This document shows, one piece after another, positions 1 to 8,340 of a stretch of DNA of 64,000 nucleotides. The DNA is from Chthonomonas calidirosea. GTDB lineage: Bacteria; Armatimonadota; Fimbriimonadia; Fimbriimonadales; Fimbriimonadaceae. The stretch is taken from assembly GCA_945882415.1 (NCBI GenBank), contig CAMCWC010000007.1, positions 62,001 through 126,000 of the forward strand. The letters run 5' to 3'. The stretch's first letter is position 1; each line of letters opens with the position of its first letter. Position numbers and translations under genes: made by a program. The notes under the pieces are model-generated. The model was not told where the DNA came from, ran no database searches, and was given only the letters and a program-made list of their open reading frames with translations.

Positions 1-760
1 CGTTGCAAGCGGCATCTTGGATTATTCGAACCTTTGAAGAGCCTTTCGTCCATACAAGTCCCTCACGCCTTACCACTGCATCCTCGCCCCAGACCGCTCG
101 GCTCGTAACCACGGTTCCACTTGTGTTCATATCCGTTATCGAAATCTCAAAACTCTCAAACTCAGAAGGCAACCAAAAGTACTTACCCTTGGAATAGATA
201 AATGGGCTTGATTCGAATTTTTTGAACCTGGAGGAGAGTCCTAGAAACTCTCCCTTCGAATTGATTGCTAGGAGCTTGCTTATATTCCCGTTTGGCCAGT
301 TCGTAACCGGCTTCCATATCGTCTTTCGACCTCGCCGTAGGATGAACCCACGCCAACTAGAACTGCCAATGATTGTCCCGTCACGAGCGATGTCGGCAAC
401 TTCTCCAGATCCACCCGTATCCTTGAGAATGGTCAACTTTCCGTTCTTGAGTAGGGCAGCGTTCGACATCTCAAGTCCCGACATAAAGAGGGGACTTCCG
501 TTTCCGTATGAGCCACCAATGGTCCCGTCATCCGCAACAACACGGATGCCGAATCCGCTTTCATCTTCGTACTTGACAAACTTCCCTTGGGTCGCGCGCC
601 AACGCACCTTTCCGCCCTGCCAAACGTAAACAAACCCCTTCGCGGCAATGGCTACATAGCCGGTATCCGATATCTGGACCCTCATAGCATTGCCCTTCAC
701 TTCGTTGAGTGGGACCGACACGAAGCTTGGGGCAGAGACGAGGAGCAGAGCCAGCACCAT
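1..760 (-). CDS. Secreted HAF-type/beta-propeller repeat protein (C-terminus off left edge)
   Basis: An open frame runs on the minus strand from an ATG at 760 to the left edge (about 253 codons, no stop), so the gene is truncated by the window. The first 16 residues (MVLALLLVSAPSFVSV) look like a short signal peptide. The rest is made of imperfect repeats of the type 'xxINxxGxxxG' (for example LLAINSKGEFLG, VADDGTIGGS, IARDGTIIGSS), the pattern of HAF-family extracellular repeats that fold as beta-propeller blades. No catalytic motif is visible. No clear Shine-Dalgarno precedes the ATG. It is divergent from the gene starting at 978. The function is unknown; calling it a secreted repeat protein is secure, the HAF name is moderately so. 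Confidence 0.6.
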   Translation of the reverse strand, partial: MVLALLLVSAPSFVSVPLNEVKGNAMRVQISDTGYVAIAAKGFVYVWQGGKVRWRATQGKFVKYEDESGFGIRVVADDGTIGGSYGNGSPLFMSGLEMSNAALLKNGKLTILKDTGGSGEVADIARDGTIIGSSSWRGFILRRGRKTIWKPVTNWPNGNISKLLAINSKGEFLGLSSRFKKFESSPFIYSKGKYFWLPSEFESFEISITDMNTSGTVVTSRAVWGEDAVVRREGLVWTKGSSKVRIIQDAACN

Positions 761-977
761 ATCGCGAAGTATGTATGAGTCGCGGCGAGTTGCTTGGGCA
801 CTCGTACGATCCTCGTCCGAATCCCGTCAGCCCAGCGCTGATGCCAGCCGGAGTTGTTTCGTCCAAGCAATTTTCGGGAGTAGGTCCATCTCGAGAGAAG
901 TTGTTGTATAAAGGGATTCAACCCAGCAAGGCGCCCAACGAGACGGCCGCGCAAGGGTGACGTTGAGACCAGAATCA

Positions 978-2174
978 ATGAAGATTTACGCTCCCGTTCT
1001 AGTTGGTCTGCTAGTGGTGCCCGGTTTCGGATGTCGACCCGATCCCGCTGTTTCTCCCGAGGTCGTCTCAGTCCCAACCAGTTCTCAGGGCCAAATCGGC
1101 ACTCAGGCAAAGCCGCTTTTCCTCAATGGCATCTTCCCGATTGGTGTCTTTTCTCAGCCGCAAGAGTCCTTCGCAAAGTGGAAGTCGCGCGGAATCAATA
1201 CCATTCTTGAAGTGCCCCAAGGACACGACCCGGTGAGTTGGGACAAAGCGGCTCGAGCCGCGGGCTTGTTCACCATTCGGCGACCAATGGCTGATCCTAA
1301 GCAAGACATCGGCCGCAAGGACCTCTTGGCTTGGTCTCACTGGGACGAACCCGATGCCGCTGGCCGTATTGCGCAATGGACGCCGATGTTTGAGAAAACG
1401 GCTAAAGAGTGGCGTGCCATCGATCCCAACCGCCGAATCTTCATTAACTTCGCCGGCCCCGATCTCAGCTGGTTTACCACCCAACGCGACGCATATTCGA
1501 CCAACTACGCTTCCCACTACCCGCGTTTGTTGGCTACGGCAGACTGGATAGCCAATGACCTGTATCCTTGTGGCGGCTGGCTGAACCAAGCTCATGCCCG
1601 CCGACGTGGAGACATCACCCTGCTCGGGGAGCCCATCAAAATCCTGAAGCGGATGACGACAAAGCCCCAGTTCGCTTTCATTGAAGCCAGCGAAATCGAA
1701 CGCGGAAACGTCGAGGGTGCGCGTTGTCCAACGGCGGCGGAGTTCAGAGGTGAGCTCTGGTACGCAATCACCCAGGGTGTTCGTGGTTTGTTCTACTTCC
1801 CTGCCGTGGTCGGCAAAAGTGGCTTCTCATTCGATGGCGCTCCGCCCGAAATCGTCGCGGAAATGACGAAACAAAACGCGATCATCCAGAAGATCGCTCC
1901 GCTGCTTCAAACCGAGATTGACCCGCCCGGGTTCGGCGCGGAAGTGCCAGAGGGGATCGCCGTTGGATGGCGGGTGAGCAATGGAAAGGTGCTTGTGATT
2001 CTGGTGAACACCAAAGACTCAGCGGTGAATACCCGAATCAAACTTAACCGATTAGAACAAGTGAGTTCTGGTGTTTCGCTGAGCACGGGCGCGACGGTTT
2101 CATTGCAATCTGGTGTCCTCAATGAGACGTTCGATCCGCACGAAGTCCAAGTTCTGATGTTCGAGTATCGCTGA
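978..2174 (+). CDS. Secreted TIM-barrel-like protein, glycoside-hydrolase-like
   Basis: About 398 residues from the ATG at 978; an in-frame GTG at 957 would only add seven residues in front of the hydrophobic leader MKIYAPVLVGLLVVPGFGC. The Cys at the leader's end suggests a lipoprotein, although the lipobox is not canonical. The body carries 'WSHWDEPD' (about residue 120), 'NDLYP' and 'GVRGLFYFP', the kind of segments seen in TIM-barrel glycosidase-like proteins, where DEP would supply an acidic residue. The last 90 residues look like a beta-sandwich (GWRVSNGKVLVILVNT). I do not recognise a defined GH family. It is convergent with the esterase that ends at 2204. Confidence 0.6.
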   Translation: MKIYAPVLVGLLVVPGFGCRPDPAVSPEVVSVPTSSQGQIGTQAKPLFLNGIFPIGVFSQPQESFAKWKSRGINTILEVPQGHDPVSWDKAARAAGLFTIRRPMADPKQDIGRKDLLAWSHWDEPDAAGRIAQWTPMFEKTAKEWRAIDPNRRIFINFAGPDLSWFTTQRDAYSTNYASHYPRLLATADWIANDLYPCGGWLNQAHARRRGDITLLGEPIKILKRMTTKPQFAFIEASEIERGNVEGARCPTAAEFRGELWYAITQGVRGLFYFPAVVGKSGFSFDGAPPEIVAEMTKQNAIIQKIAPLLQTEIDPPGFGAEVPEGIAVGWRVSNGKVLVILVNTKDSAVNTRIKLNRLEQVSSGVSLSTGATVSLQSGVLNETFDPHEVQVLMFEYR

Positions 2175-2203
2175 TACTCAAGCGATTCCTTGAGAATGCT
2201 AGC

Positions 2204-3061
<858 letters not shown>

Positions 3062-3073
3062 TCAGTAGAGCAA

Positions 3074-4144
3074 CTACGCAAACAGCGGTTCGCAAGCTTC
3101 AAGCCGCGGCCCCTTCTCGTCACAAACCGCAAACTGCGACCGTCCGCTCATGCAGACTCCGGCGTAACGCCCCTGTTTGTCTAGGACGTAAAAGTTAAGG
3201 CCGAAGTTCGGTCGCCCACCCGGTCCGAGCAAGCGCTTTTCTTTGGTGTTGCTTACGACGCGCTTTAGCGCTTCCAGCCCGGCGTCCTTCGGGTGCTTCC
3301 CGCGTCGAAGCTCCTCGACAATCAGATAGGAGCACAGGTTGTACAGGTTCGCTTCTCCTCGCCCGGTAGAGCCCGCGGCACCGATTTCGCCGTCCACGTA
3401 AAGTCCTGCCCCCAGAATTGGCGAATCGCCCACCCGACCGGGAATCTTGAAGGCCAAACCGCTGGTTGTCGTCACGCCGCAAATCTCGCCCTTCGCGTTC
3501 ATGCCGTTGCAGTTGATCGTGCCCCAAACGTGCTCGGGATCAAGGATCCCTTCCTCCGCCATCTGCAGGGCAACCGCAAGTCCGTCGCGCTTCGTTGGGT
3601 CCAGGTAGTGCGTTGGGTCGGTTCTTCGCTTCCACTCCAGCCACTTGCCGCGACTGTTTGGAGTGTTCAAATCTGGCTCAATCGTCATGCCCATGCCGCG
3701 CGCGAACCGCTGCGCACCTTCGCCGACGAGGAGGTGATGGTCGGTGCTCGCCGCCACGGCTTTCGCCACGAGCGATGGCGTCCGAATGCCCTCCAGCCCG
3801 GCCACGCCGCCGGCCCAACGCTTCGGTCCGTGCATCACGCACGAATCAAGTTGGACCACGCCTTCCGCATTTGGCAGTCCACCGTATCCCACCGAGTCAT
3901 CCTGCGGGTCGAGTTCAACGATGTTCACTCCGGCGATCACGGCGTCGAGGACATCTGCCCCTTCGGTAATCATCCGGAAAGCCCGCTCCACGCAAGTCTC
4001 CGTCCCGCCGTTTTTAAACTGATATCCGTTGCCGGAGCTCACCACCAGCGGCCGCGGCGCGGACTTTGGGATGAAGGAGAATCCAATCGAAGGCTGCAGG
4101 GCTAAGGCAGCAGAACTCGCTAAAACGTCGCGGCGGGTGAGCAT
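3074..4144 (-). CDS. N4-(beta-N-acetylglucosaminyl)-L-asparaginase family, Tat-exported
   Basis: 356 residues, starting with a twin-arginine leader (MLTRRDVLASSAALAL). It belongs to the Ntn-hydrolase glycosylasparaginases, which cleave the GlcNAc-Asn bond of glycoproteins after autoproteolysis in front of a Thr. The diagnostic block FKIPGRVGDSPILGAG (232-247) and a downstream GAAGSTGRGE are present. Aligning by eye, the catalytic Thr is T209 in WGTINCNG; the usual preceding His-Asp is replaced by Trp-Gly, which is odd and may alter self-processing. The start is supported by a -10-like TAAGAT ending 6 nt before the ATG. The CE1-like esterase follows 18 nt downstream. Confidence 0.82.
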   Translation of the reverse strand: MLTRRDVLASSAALALQPSIGFSFIPKSAPRPLVVSSGNGYQFKNGGTETCVERAFRMITEGADVLDAVIAGVNIVELDPQDDSVGYGGLPNAEGVVQLDSCVMHGPKRWAGGVAGLEGIRTPSLVAKAVAASTDHHLLVGEGAQRFARGMGMTIEPDLNTPNSRGKWLEWKRRTDPTHYLDPTKRDGLAVALQMAEEGILDPEHVWGTINCNGMNAKGEICGVTTTSGLAFKIPGRVGDSPILGAGLYVDGEIGAAGSTGRGEANLYNLCSYLIVEELRRGKHPKDAGLEALKRVVSNTKEKRLLGPGGRPNFGLNFYVLDKQGRYAGVCMSGRSQFAVCDEKGPRLEACEPLFA

Positions 4145-4150
4145 CCGACT

Positions 4151-4156
4151 ATCTTA
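4151..4156 (-). promoter_or_regulatory. -10-like element for 4144 gene, leaderless type
   Basis: TAAGAT on the minus strand, separated by 6 nt from the ATG at 4144. This geometry would place the transcription start at or next to the A of the start codon. No convincing -35 is seen. Confidence 0.45.
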
Positions 4157-4180
4157 ACAACAAACGGTGAGAAACCACCC

Positions 4181-5098
4181 TCATGGTCGAACGCCTCGGC
4201 GAAATCCGCCAAACCCGAACTTGCTCGGGTTGTATTCACCCACTAAAGAAACGTCCGCCGTGGCCGGCACCGCCGCGCCACTTGCCCAATAAACGCTATT
4301 TACAATCATTCGCCGAAAACCGGGGTTAACAAAGTCGGTCGCCGCGCCCATGGTGCACGTCACCACGCGGTTCGTTACTCCGGCAGAGTTCACCGGTTCG
4401 CGAACCCAAAGGATCGGCATCATCGGCTCGTTCACGTCCTGTTCCGTGCCCTTCGCCGTCTTCTTGCTTCCGTTAAACTTCGGGTCACCTGAGGTCATTC
4501 CCGCGACCACTTCCCCGCGCATCAAAACTTGCGCGTTTTCGGGAGGAGCTGCTTCGTAAACGTCGGTGGTGCCAAAGACATCTGACACGCCATTCAAGAT
4601 TGGATGCTTCGCCACGGCGACGGCGCGCGTGCCCTGAGACCCGTGATCGCCCCAATGGCTGACCCAAGTTTCGCCCAAAACCTGCTTGCCAAAGCCGCCC
4701 GGCCAAGCTTGCGAGTTAAAGGAAAAGCGTTTGTAGGCGCTCTTCGAGTCGCCCGGATAAGCAAAAGCGTGGGTGCTGGTTCGGATTCCGATGATCGGCT
4801 TGCCGGCGAGATAGTAGTCGACAAAATGCTTCATGGAGGCATCGCCCCACTGCCGGAACCGGAGCATCATCACGCAAACGTCGGCGGTCTTCAGCGCCTC
4901 CAGTCCGGGCTGATTCTTTTGGTTCTCCGGGTCAATCTCGCCCTTTTCGTTTACGGAGTAAAGAACGGTGCAGCGAAACCCTTGCTTCTCGAGAATCTTC
5001 GCGAGCTGCGGCAGCATCTCCTCCGAGCGGTACTCCTCGTCCCCGGCAAGAAGAACGGCATGCATCGGAGGCTTCACCATTGCCAGTAGCTCAATCAT
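4181..5098 (-). CDS. ThuA-domain protein
   Basis: 305 residues, resembling the ThuA (trehalose-utilisation-like) family, a class I glutamine-amidotransferase-like flavodoxin fold: HAVLLAGDEEYRSEEMLPQL at the start, DVCVMMLRFRQW in the middle, and a C-terminal MPILWVREP followed by RVVTCTMGAATDFVNPGFRR, which is typical of ThuA proteins of secreted carbohydrate clusters. Its ATG directly abuts the TAA of the SUMF1-like gene upstream (5098/5099) with no intervening base, indicating translational coupling. No signal peptide is obvious. The reaction is unknown for most members, so function is not assigned. Confidence 0.8.
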   Translation of the reverse strand: MIELLAMVKPPMHAVLLAGDEEYRSEEMLPQLAKILEKQGFRCTVLYSVNEKGEIDPENQKNQPGLEALKTADVCVMMLRFRQWGDASMKHFVDYYLAGKPIIGIRTSTHAFAYPGDSKSAYKRFSFNSQAWPGGFGKQVLGETWVSHWGDHGSQGTRAVAVAKHPILNGVSDVFGTTDVYEAAPPENAQVLMRGEVVAGMTSGDPKFNGSKKTAKGTEQDVNEPMMPILWVREPVNSAGVTNRVVTCTMGAATDFVNPGFRRMIVNSVYWASGAAVPATADVSLVGEYNPSKFGFGGFRRGVRP

Positions 5099-5941
5099 TT
5101 AGCCCTCGCAAACCACGCGGAAGCCGGCGAAGGGCGCGTCCGAAAGCCACCAACGGCTCTTCGGCATTTGCGGATCGGTCTCCTGCCAACTTGGCTGCCA
5201 GCGGCGACGCGTGTTCGGCGAAACCGCGTTGAGCGGATCGCGGAAAGTCGGTCCGCAAAGCAAAGGCTTCCCTTCGGCATCCGTCGTCCACTCGCCCACG
5301 TTGCCCAGCATGTCGTAGAGGCCAAACGGGTTTGGCGCTTTCTTTGCGACCGGCATGGTCATCTCGTCGGTGTTGGTCACGTTCCAAGACTGCTTTTCGA
5401 TCGCCGCTTTGTCGGCCTTCCAAGGTCCGGCGACTCCGCCACGAGCGGCCATATCCCACTCGGCTTCGGTCGGCACGCGGTACTTCTTGCCGGTGACCGA
5501 AGACAGCCAGCGGCAGAACATTTCGACGTTCGTAAAGCTCAGGTTGATCGCCGGATATCCGCGGTGACCCCAACCGAGGTCGGGAAGGATGTAGCTCTTG
5601 CTGGGTCGAGCAATGGCATCGGCGGTGTACTCAGTCTGGTCGTAAGGTTTCGACGACGGCCCGCTGGCGAGGAACACATCAAACGCTTCCCACGTCGTTT
5701 CGGTGGTGGCGATGAAAAATGGCTTGATCGTGGTAGTTTTTCCACCGACCGTCGAGTTCCCACCCGCAATCGGCACCATCTTTATTTTCACGACCGACTT
5801 AGGTAGCGTTACCTCGTAGGGCGCGGGCGCCGCTGGATCCTGAGCAACGCCCAAGCCTGCAAAAGAAGCCATGGTGATTACCAAGCCAAACGTGGAAAAA
5901 GTTCTAGCTCGAAGTCTTCGTGGGGTGGTCGCTTTACTCAT
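5099..5941 (-). CDS. SUMF1/formylglycine-generating-enzyme-like protein, secreted
   Basis: 280 residues from the ATG at 5941, with a basic-hydrophobic leader (RRLRARTFSTFGLVIT then ASFAGLGVAQ) that looks like a signal peptide. FGE-sulfatase fold markers are VPTEAEWDMAARGG, NVGEWTTD and the C-terminal FAGFRVV. Bacterial exported members of this fold often are not true formylglycine generators, and no sulfatase is seen here. An internal ATG at 5872 would remove the basic part of the leader. The region 5871-5941 also encodes the start of the divergent apbE. The downstream ThuA gene abuts its stop codon. Confidence 0.78.
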   Translation of the reverse strand: MSKATTPRRLRARTFSTFGLVITMASFAGLGVAQDPAAPAPYEVTLPKSVVKIKMVPIAGGNSTVGGKTTTIKPFFIATTETTWEAFDVFLASGPSSKPYDQTEYTADAIARPSKSYILPDLGWGHRGYPAINLSFTNVEMFCRWLSSVTGKKYRVPTEAEWDMAARGGVAGPWKADKAAIEKQSWNVTNTDEMTMPVAKKAPNPFGLYDMLGNVGEWTTDAEGKPLLCGPTFRDPLNAVSPNTRRRWQPSWQETDPQMPKSRWWLSDAPFAGFRVVCEG

Positions 5942-6932
5942 GGCGTCGTATGCTCTGACGGCTACCGCCCATTCACCGGTTCGGCAAGAGCCTGCAGAGC
6001 TAAGCCGTTTTACCTTAGTGGAATATCACATGGGCATCGACGCCCGGATCGTCCTCTACGCCCCCGACCAGAAAGCCGCCGAGGTCGCCGCCGAAGCCGC
6101 ATTTAAGCGCATAGCGGTCTTGGAGGATGTCATGAGCGACTATCGTCCCACTAGCGAGCTCATGCGTCTCTGCGCGAAGCCAGCAAAGACTCCCGTTAAG
6201 ATTTCTGCCGATCTCTTTAAGGTTCTAGAAGAGAGCCAGAAGATTTCGTCCCAGACCGGAGGCGCCTTTGATGTCACCGTTGGTCCGCTGATTCAGCTCT
6301 GGCGAAAAGCACGGAAAGAGGTCAAGCTCCCAGATCCGCAACTCATCCGAGCCGCCCAGAAACTGGTTGGCTACCGAAAGCTCAAGCTAAATGCCAAAGA
6401 CCAAACTGCCACCCTCGCCGAAAACGGAATGAAGTTAGACCTCGGAGGAATCGCGAAAGGATTTGCGGCCGATGAAGCGCTGATCCAGCTTCAGCAGAAC
6501 GGCGTCAAAAGCGCTCTTATCGAAATGGGCGGCGACATCGTTCTCGGAGACGCCCCGCCCAAGACCGAAGGTTGGCAAGTCATCGTGCCGAACAACACAA
6601 GCGGGAAACCGGAGATGACTCTGAAGAACTGCGCCATCTCGAGCTCTGGAGACACCGAACAGTTCGTGGTCATCGGCGGCAAACGCTACTCGCACGTCGT
6701 TGATCCGAAGACAGGCAACGGACTAACTCGTCGAGTTCAAGCCAGCATCATTGCCCCAAACGGACTCACGTCCGATCCGGTCTCCACCGCGCTAACGGTG
6801 TTGAACGAACGCGGACGTGAGCGTTTGTTGCGAAACTATCGGACGTCGAAGGTGTTTATCAAAACTGCCTCCGACACGGTGGGTAGCGGATCGGGATCGA
6901 GCCAAACTTTGCCCAAAATTCTCTGGCACTGA
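5871..6932 (+). CDS. apbE: FAD:protein FMN transferase (ApbE family)
   Basis: Up to 353 residues. The family transfers FMN from FAD to a Thr of target proteins (Rnf/Nqr subunits and other extracytoplasmic flavoproteins) in a Mg-dependent reaction. Visible motifs are GGAFDVTVGPLIQLW, KLDLGGIAKGFAADEAL, ALIEMGGDIVLG, the SHVVDPKTGNG block and a C-terminal TSDPVSTAL that carries the metal-binding Asp/Thr. The start is ambiguous: ATG 5871 gives a plausible signal peptide (RSLRGVVALLMASYALTATAHS) but overlaps the divergent gene; ATG 5940 would leave only a short leader. I prefer 5871. No flavoprotein target is seen nearby. Confidence 0.85.
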   Translation: MVITKPNVEKVLARSLRGVVALLMASYALTATAHSPVRQEPAELSRFTLVEYHMGIDARIVLYAPDQKAAEVAAEAAFKRIAVLEDVMSDYRPTSELMRLCAKPAKTPVKISADLFKVLEESQKISSQTGGAFDVTVGPLIQLWRKARKEVKLPDPQLIRAAQKLVGYRKLKLNAKDQTATLAENGMKLDLGGIAKGFAADEALIQLQQNGVKSALIEMGGDIVLGDAPPKTEGWQVIVPNNTSGKPEMTLKNCAISSSGDTEQFVVIGGKRYSHVVDPKTGNGLTRRVQASIIAPNGLTSDPVSTALTVLNERGRERLLRNYRTSKVFIKTASDTVGSGSGSSQTLPKILWH

Positions 6933-6987
6933 GCCGTCTTTTCTATTTTGTTGTTTTTGGCGGATATAGAATATCCAAGACAAAGAA

Positions 6988-7016
6988 TTGTCAGTTTTGA
7001 TTTCTTTTGTTATCAT
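6988..7016 (+). promoter_or_regulatory. Sigma70-type promoter candidate for the pseudopilin operon
   Basis: TTGTCA (6988-6993) and TATCAT (7011-7016) with exactly 17 bp between them, in an AT-rich stretch, about 134 nt upstream of the ATG at 7150. This would leave a leader of about 125 nt in which I see no known riboswitch. Confidence 0.5.
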
Positions 7017-7136
7017 ACTTGTGACATAAAATACGTCCTCATTTTTACGGGTCCGCTACGGATCGTGACCGCTGCAAATTCACTGGACTCCCATGCCTCT
7101 CCCGCAAGTCTATTTGTGTACTGCCGAGAAGGTAAC

Positions 7137-7141
7137 GGAGG
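7137..7141 (+). promoter_or_regulatory. Shine-Dalgarno GGAGG that sets the 7150 start
   Basis: GGAGG with 8 nt to the ATG at 7150. It favours this start over the in-frame ATG at 7093, which would add 19 residues in front of the leader. Confidence 0.7.
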
Positions 7142-7149
7142 CTGTAGAC

Positions 7150-7653
7150 ATGAAGCTTAACTACTTTAACAAGAAGACAGCCCTGATCATCTTAGGGTTA
7201 GTTGTCGGCGTAGGAGGTGTGATGACATATCGGGCTTTCGAGGCTCCTGAAGATCCGGCAAACATTGCTGCAAAAAGCGTTGGACTCTCGAGACCTGACT
7301 ATGATCGCTCCACCAACTTGGTTGATAGTTTGCGCAAGAATGGCGGCACGATCAGTGACGAGGATTGGCTGGCATTGAAAAAGCAGGCCACTTCTGGAAC
7401 GCCAGATGCACGTGCCATCGCGTTAACTGCGATCGCGCAGATTTCTCCTAGTTCGAAACACCGAGCGGATTCAATCAATCTCGCAAACCAGTTCTTGTCC
7501 GAAAATCACGAGCAGGCAAATATTCCTGCCATTCTTGTGCTGAAAAAGCTTGGGGATTCCCGTTGGGAACAGTTTGCTGAGAAACTCACAAAAAGCCCAA
7601 ATCAGTCGAACGTTGAACTTGGAAACCAGTTACTCTCTCAAAGGACACCATGA
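7150..7653 (+). CDS. Single-pass membrane/exported protein with helical repeats, upstream of pseudopilin
   Basis: 167 residues from the ATG at 7150. Residues 8-25 (KTALIILGLVVGVGGVMT) form an N-terminal membrane segment or signal anchor. The rest is alpha-helical and HEAT-like in appearance (ARAIALTAIAQIS, IPAILVLKKLGDSRWEQFAEKL). I do not recognise a family. Its stop overlaps the start of the pseudopilin gene in an ATGA (7650-7653), so the two are translationally coupled and the product may work with the pilin-like protein, which is inference from position only. Confidence 0.65.
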   Translation: MKLNYFNKKTALIILGLVVGVGGVMTYRAFEAPEDPANIAAKSVGLSRPDYDRSTNLVDSLRKNGGTISDEDWLALKKQATSGTPDARAIALTAIAQISPSSKHRADSINLANQFLSENHEQANIPAILVLKKLGDSRWEQFAEKLTKSPNQSNVELGNQLLSQRTP

Positions 7654-8291
7654 AAGTCTCTTCGACTCAAGGTGGTTTCTCACTTATGGAGACACTGGCG
7701 GTCGTTGCCATCATTTCGGTGCTGGCGGCGTTGCTGTTTCCGGTCATAGCGGCATCAAAATCCAGCGCTAAATCAACGACCTGCTTGTCAAACTTGCGTC
7801 AAGTAAACACCTCGACGTTGCTGTACACATCCGAAAGTGACGACCGGCTCCCGTGGGGAGTGAGCAAAATCACTCAGCGAACATCATTTCCATACGAAAC
7901 AAACTTGACCGAGTCAGAGATTGCCGGAATACCAGCGATCTCTGACCTTCTAGCCATCCATGGTTCCAAAAGTGAGAGTTGGAAATGCCCTGCAGATGTC
8001 ATGCGATCCGTTTATGCTGCCGACAACTGCCACTCTAGCTGGTTTCAATGCTATGAAACGAGCTATGACTATAACGCCAGATTCGCGTTGAATGGTCTAC
8101 CGCAATCACAGATCAAAAACCCCACAACGTCCTTGATGCACTACGACGTCGATGCGTTCCATCCGAATTTGACACCGAATCCTACGCAACAAAACGTTAG
8201 CCTTCAACGGATTAACGGAGCGTTTATGGATGGCCACGCCAAGTCTTTACCGTTCCACCAGCTCCCAGAAATTCTGAACACTGACCAATAA
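7650..8291 (+). CDS. Type II secretion/type IV pilin-like protein (pseudopilin) with H-X9-DG-type C-terminus
   Basis: 213 residues. A short basic leader ends in GG followed by FSLMETLAVVAIISVLAALLFPVIA: the prepilin peptidase site (cleavage after Gly, then Phe, with Glu at mature position 5) and the hydrophobic helix that anchors and assembles pilins. The C-terminus 'INGAFMDGHAKSLPF' matches the short H-X9-DG-type motif common in the many pseudopilins of Planctomycetota and Armatimonadota. Cysteines at the CPADV and DNCHSSWFQC segments may form disulphides. The gene is coupled to the one before it and ends just upstream of a strong hairpin. Confidence 0.88.
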   Translation: MKVSSTQGGFSLMETLAVVAIISVLAALLFPVIAASKSSAKSTTCLSNLRQVNTSTLLYTSESDDRLPWGVSKITQRTSFPYETNLTESEIAGIPAISDLLAIHGSKSESWKCPADVMRSVYAADNCHSSWFQCYETSYDYNARFALNGLPQSQIKNPTTSLMHYDVDAFHPNLTPNPTQQNVSLQRINGAFMDGHAKSLPFHQLPEILNTDQ

Positions 8292-8297
8292 AGCAGA

Positions 8298-8331
8298 GCA
8301 TGCTGCAATAACATTTAATATTACAGCATGC
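8298..8331. terminator. Hairpin between convergent genes
   Basis: Arms 8298-8310 and 8319-8331 pair over 12 of 13 positions around an 8-nt loop (ACATTTAA). There is no long T tract; it probably serves transcripts from both sides (the pseudopilin and the oxidoreductase ending at 8341). Confidence 0.65.
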
Positions 8332-8340
8332 CGTGACTTA

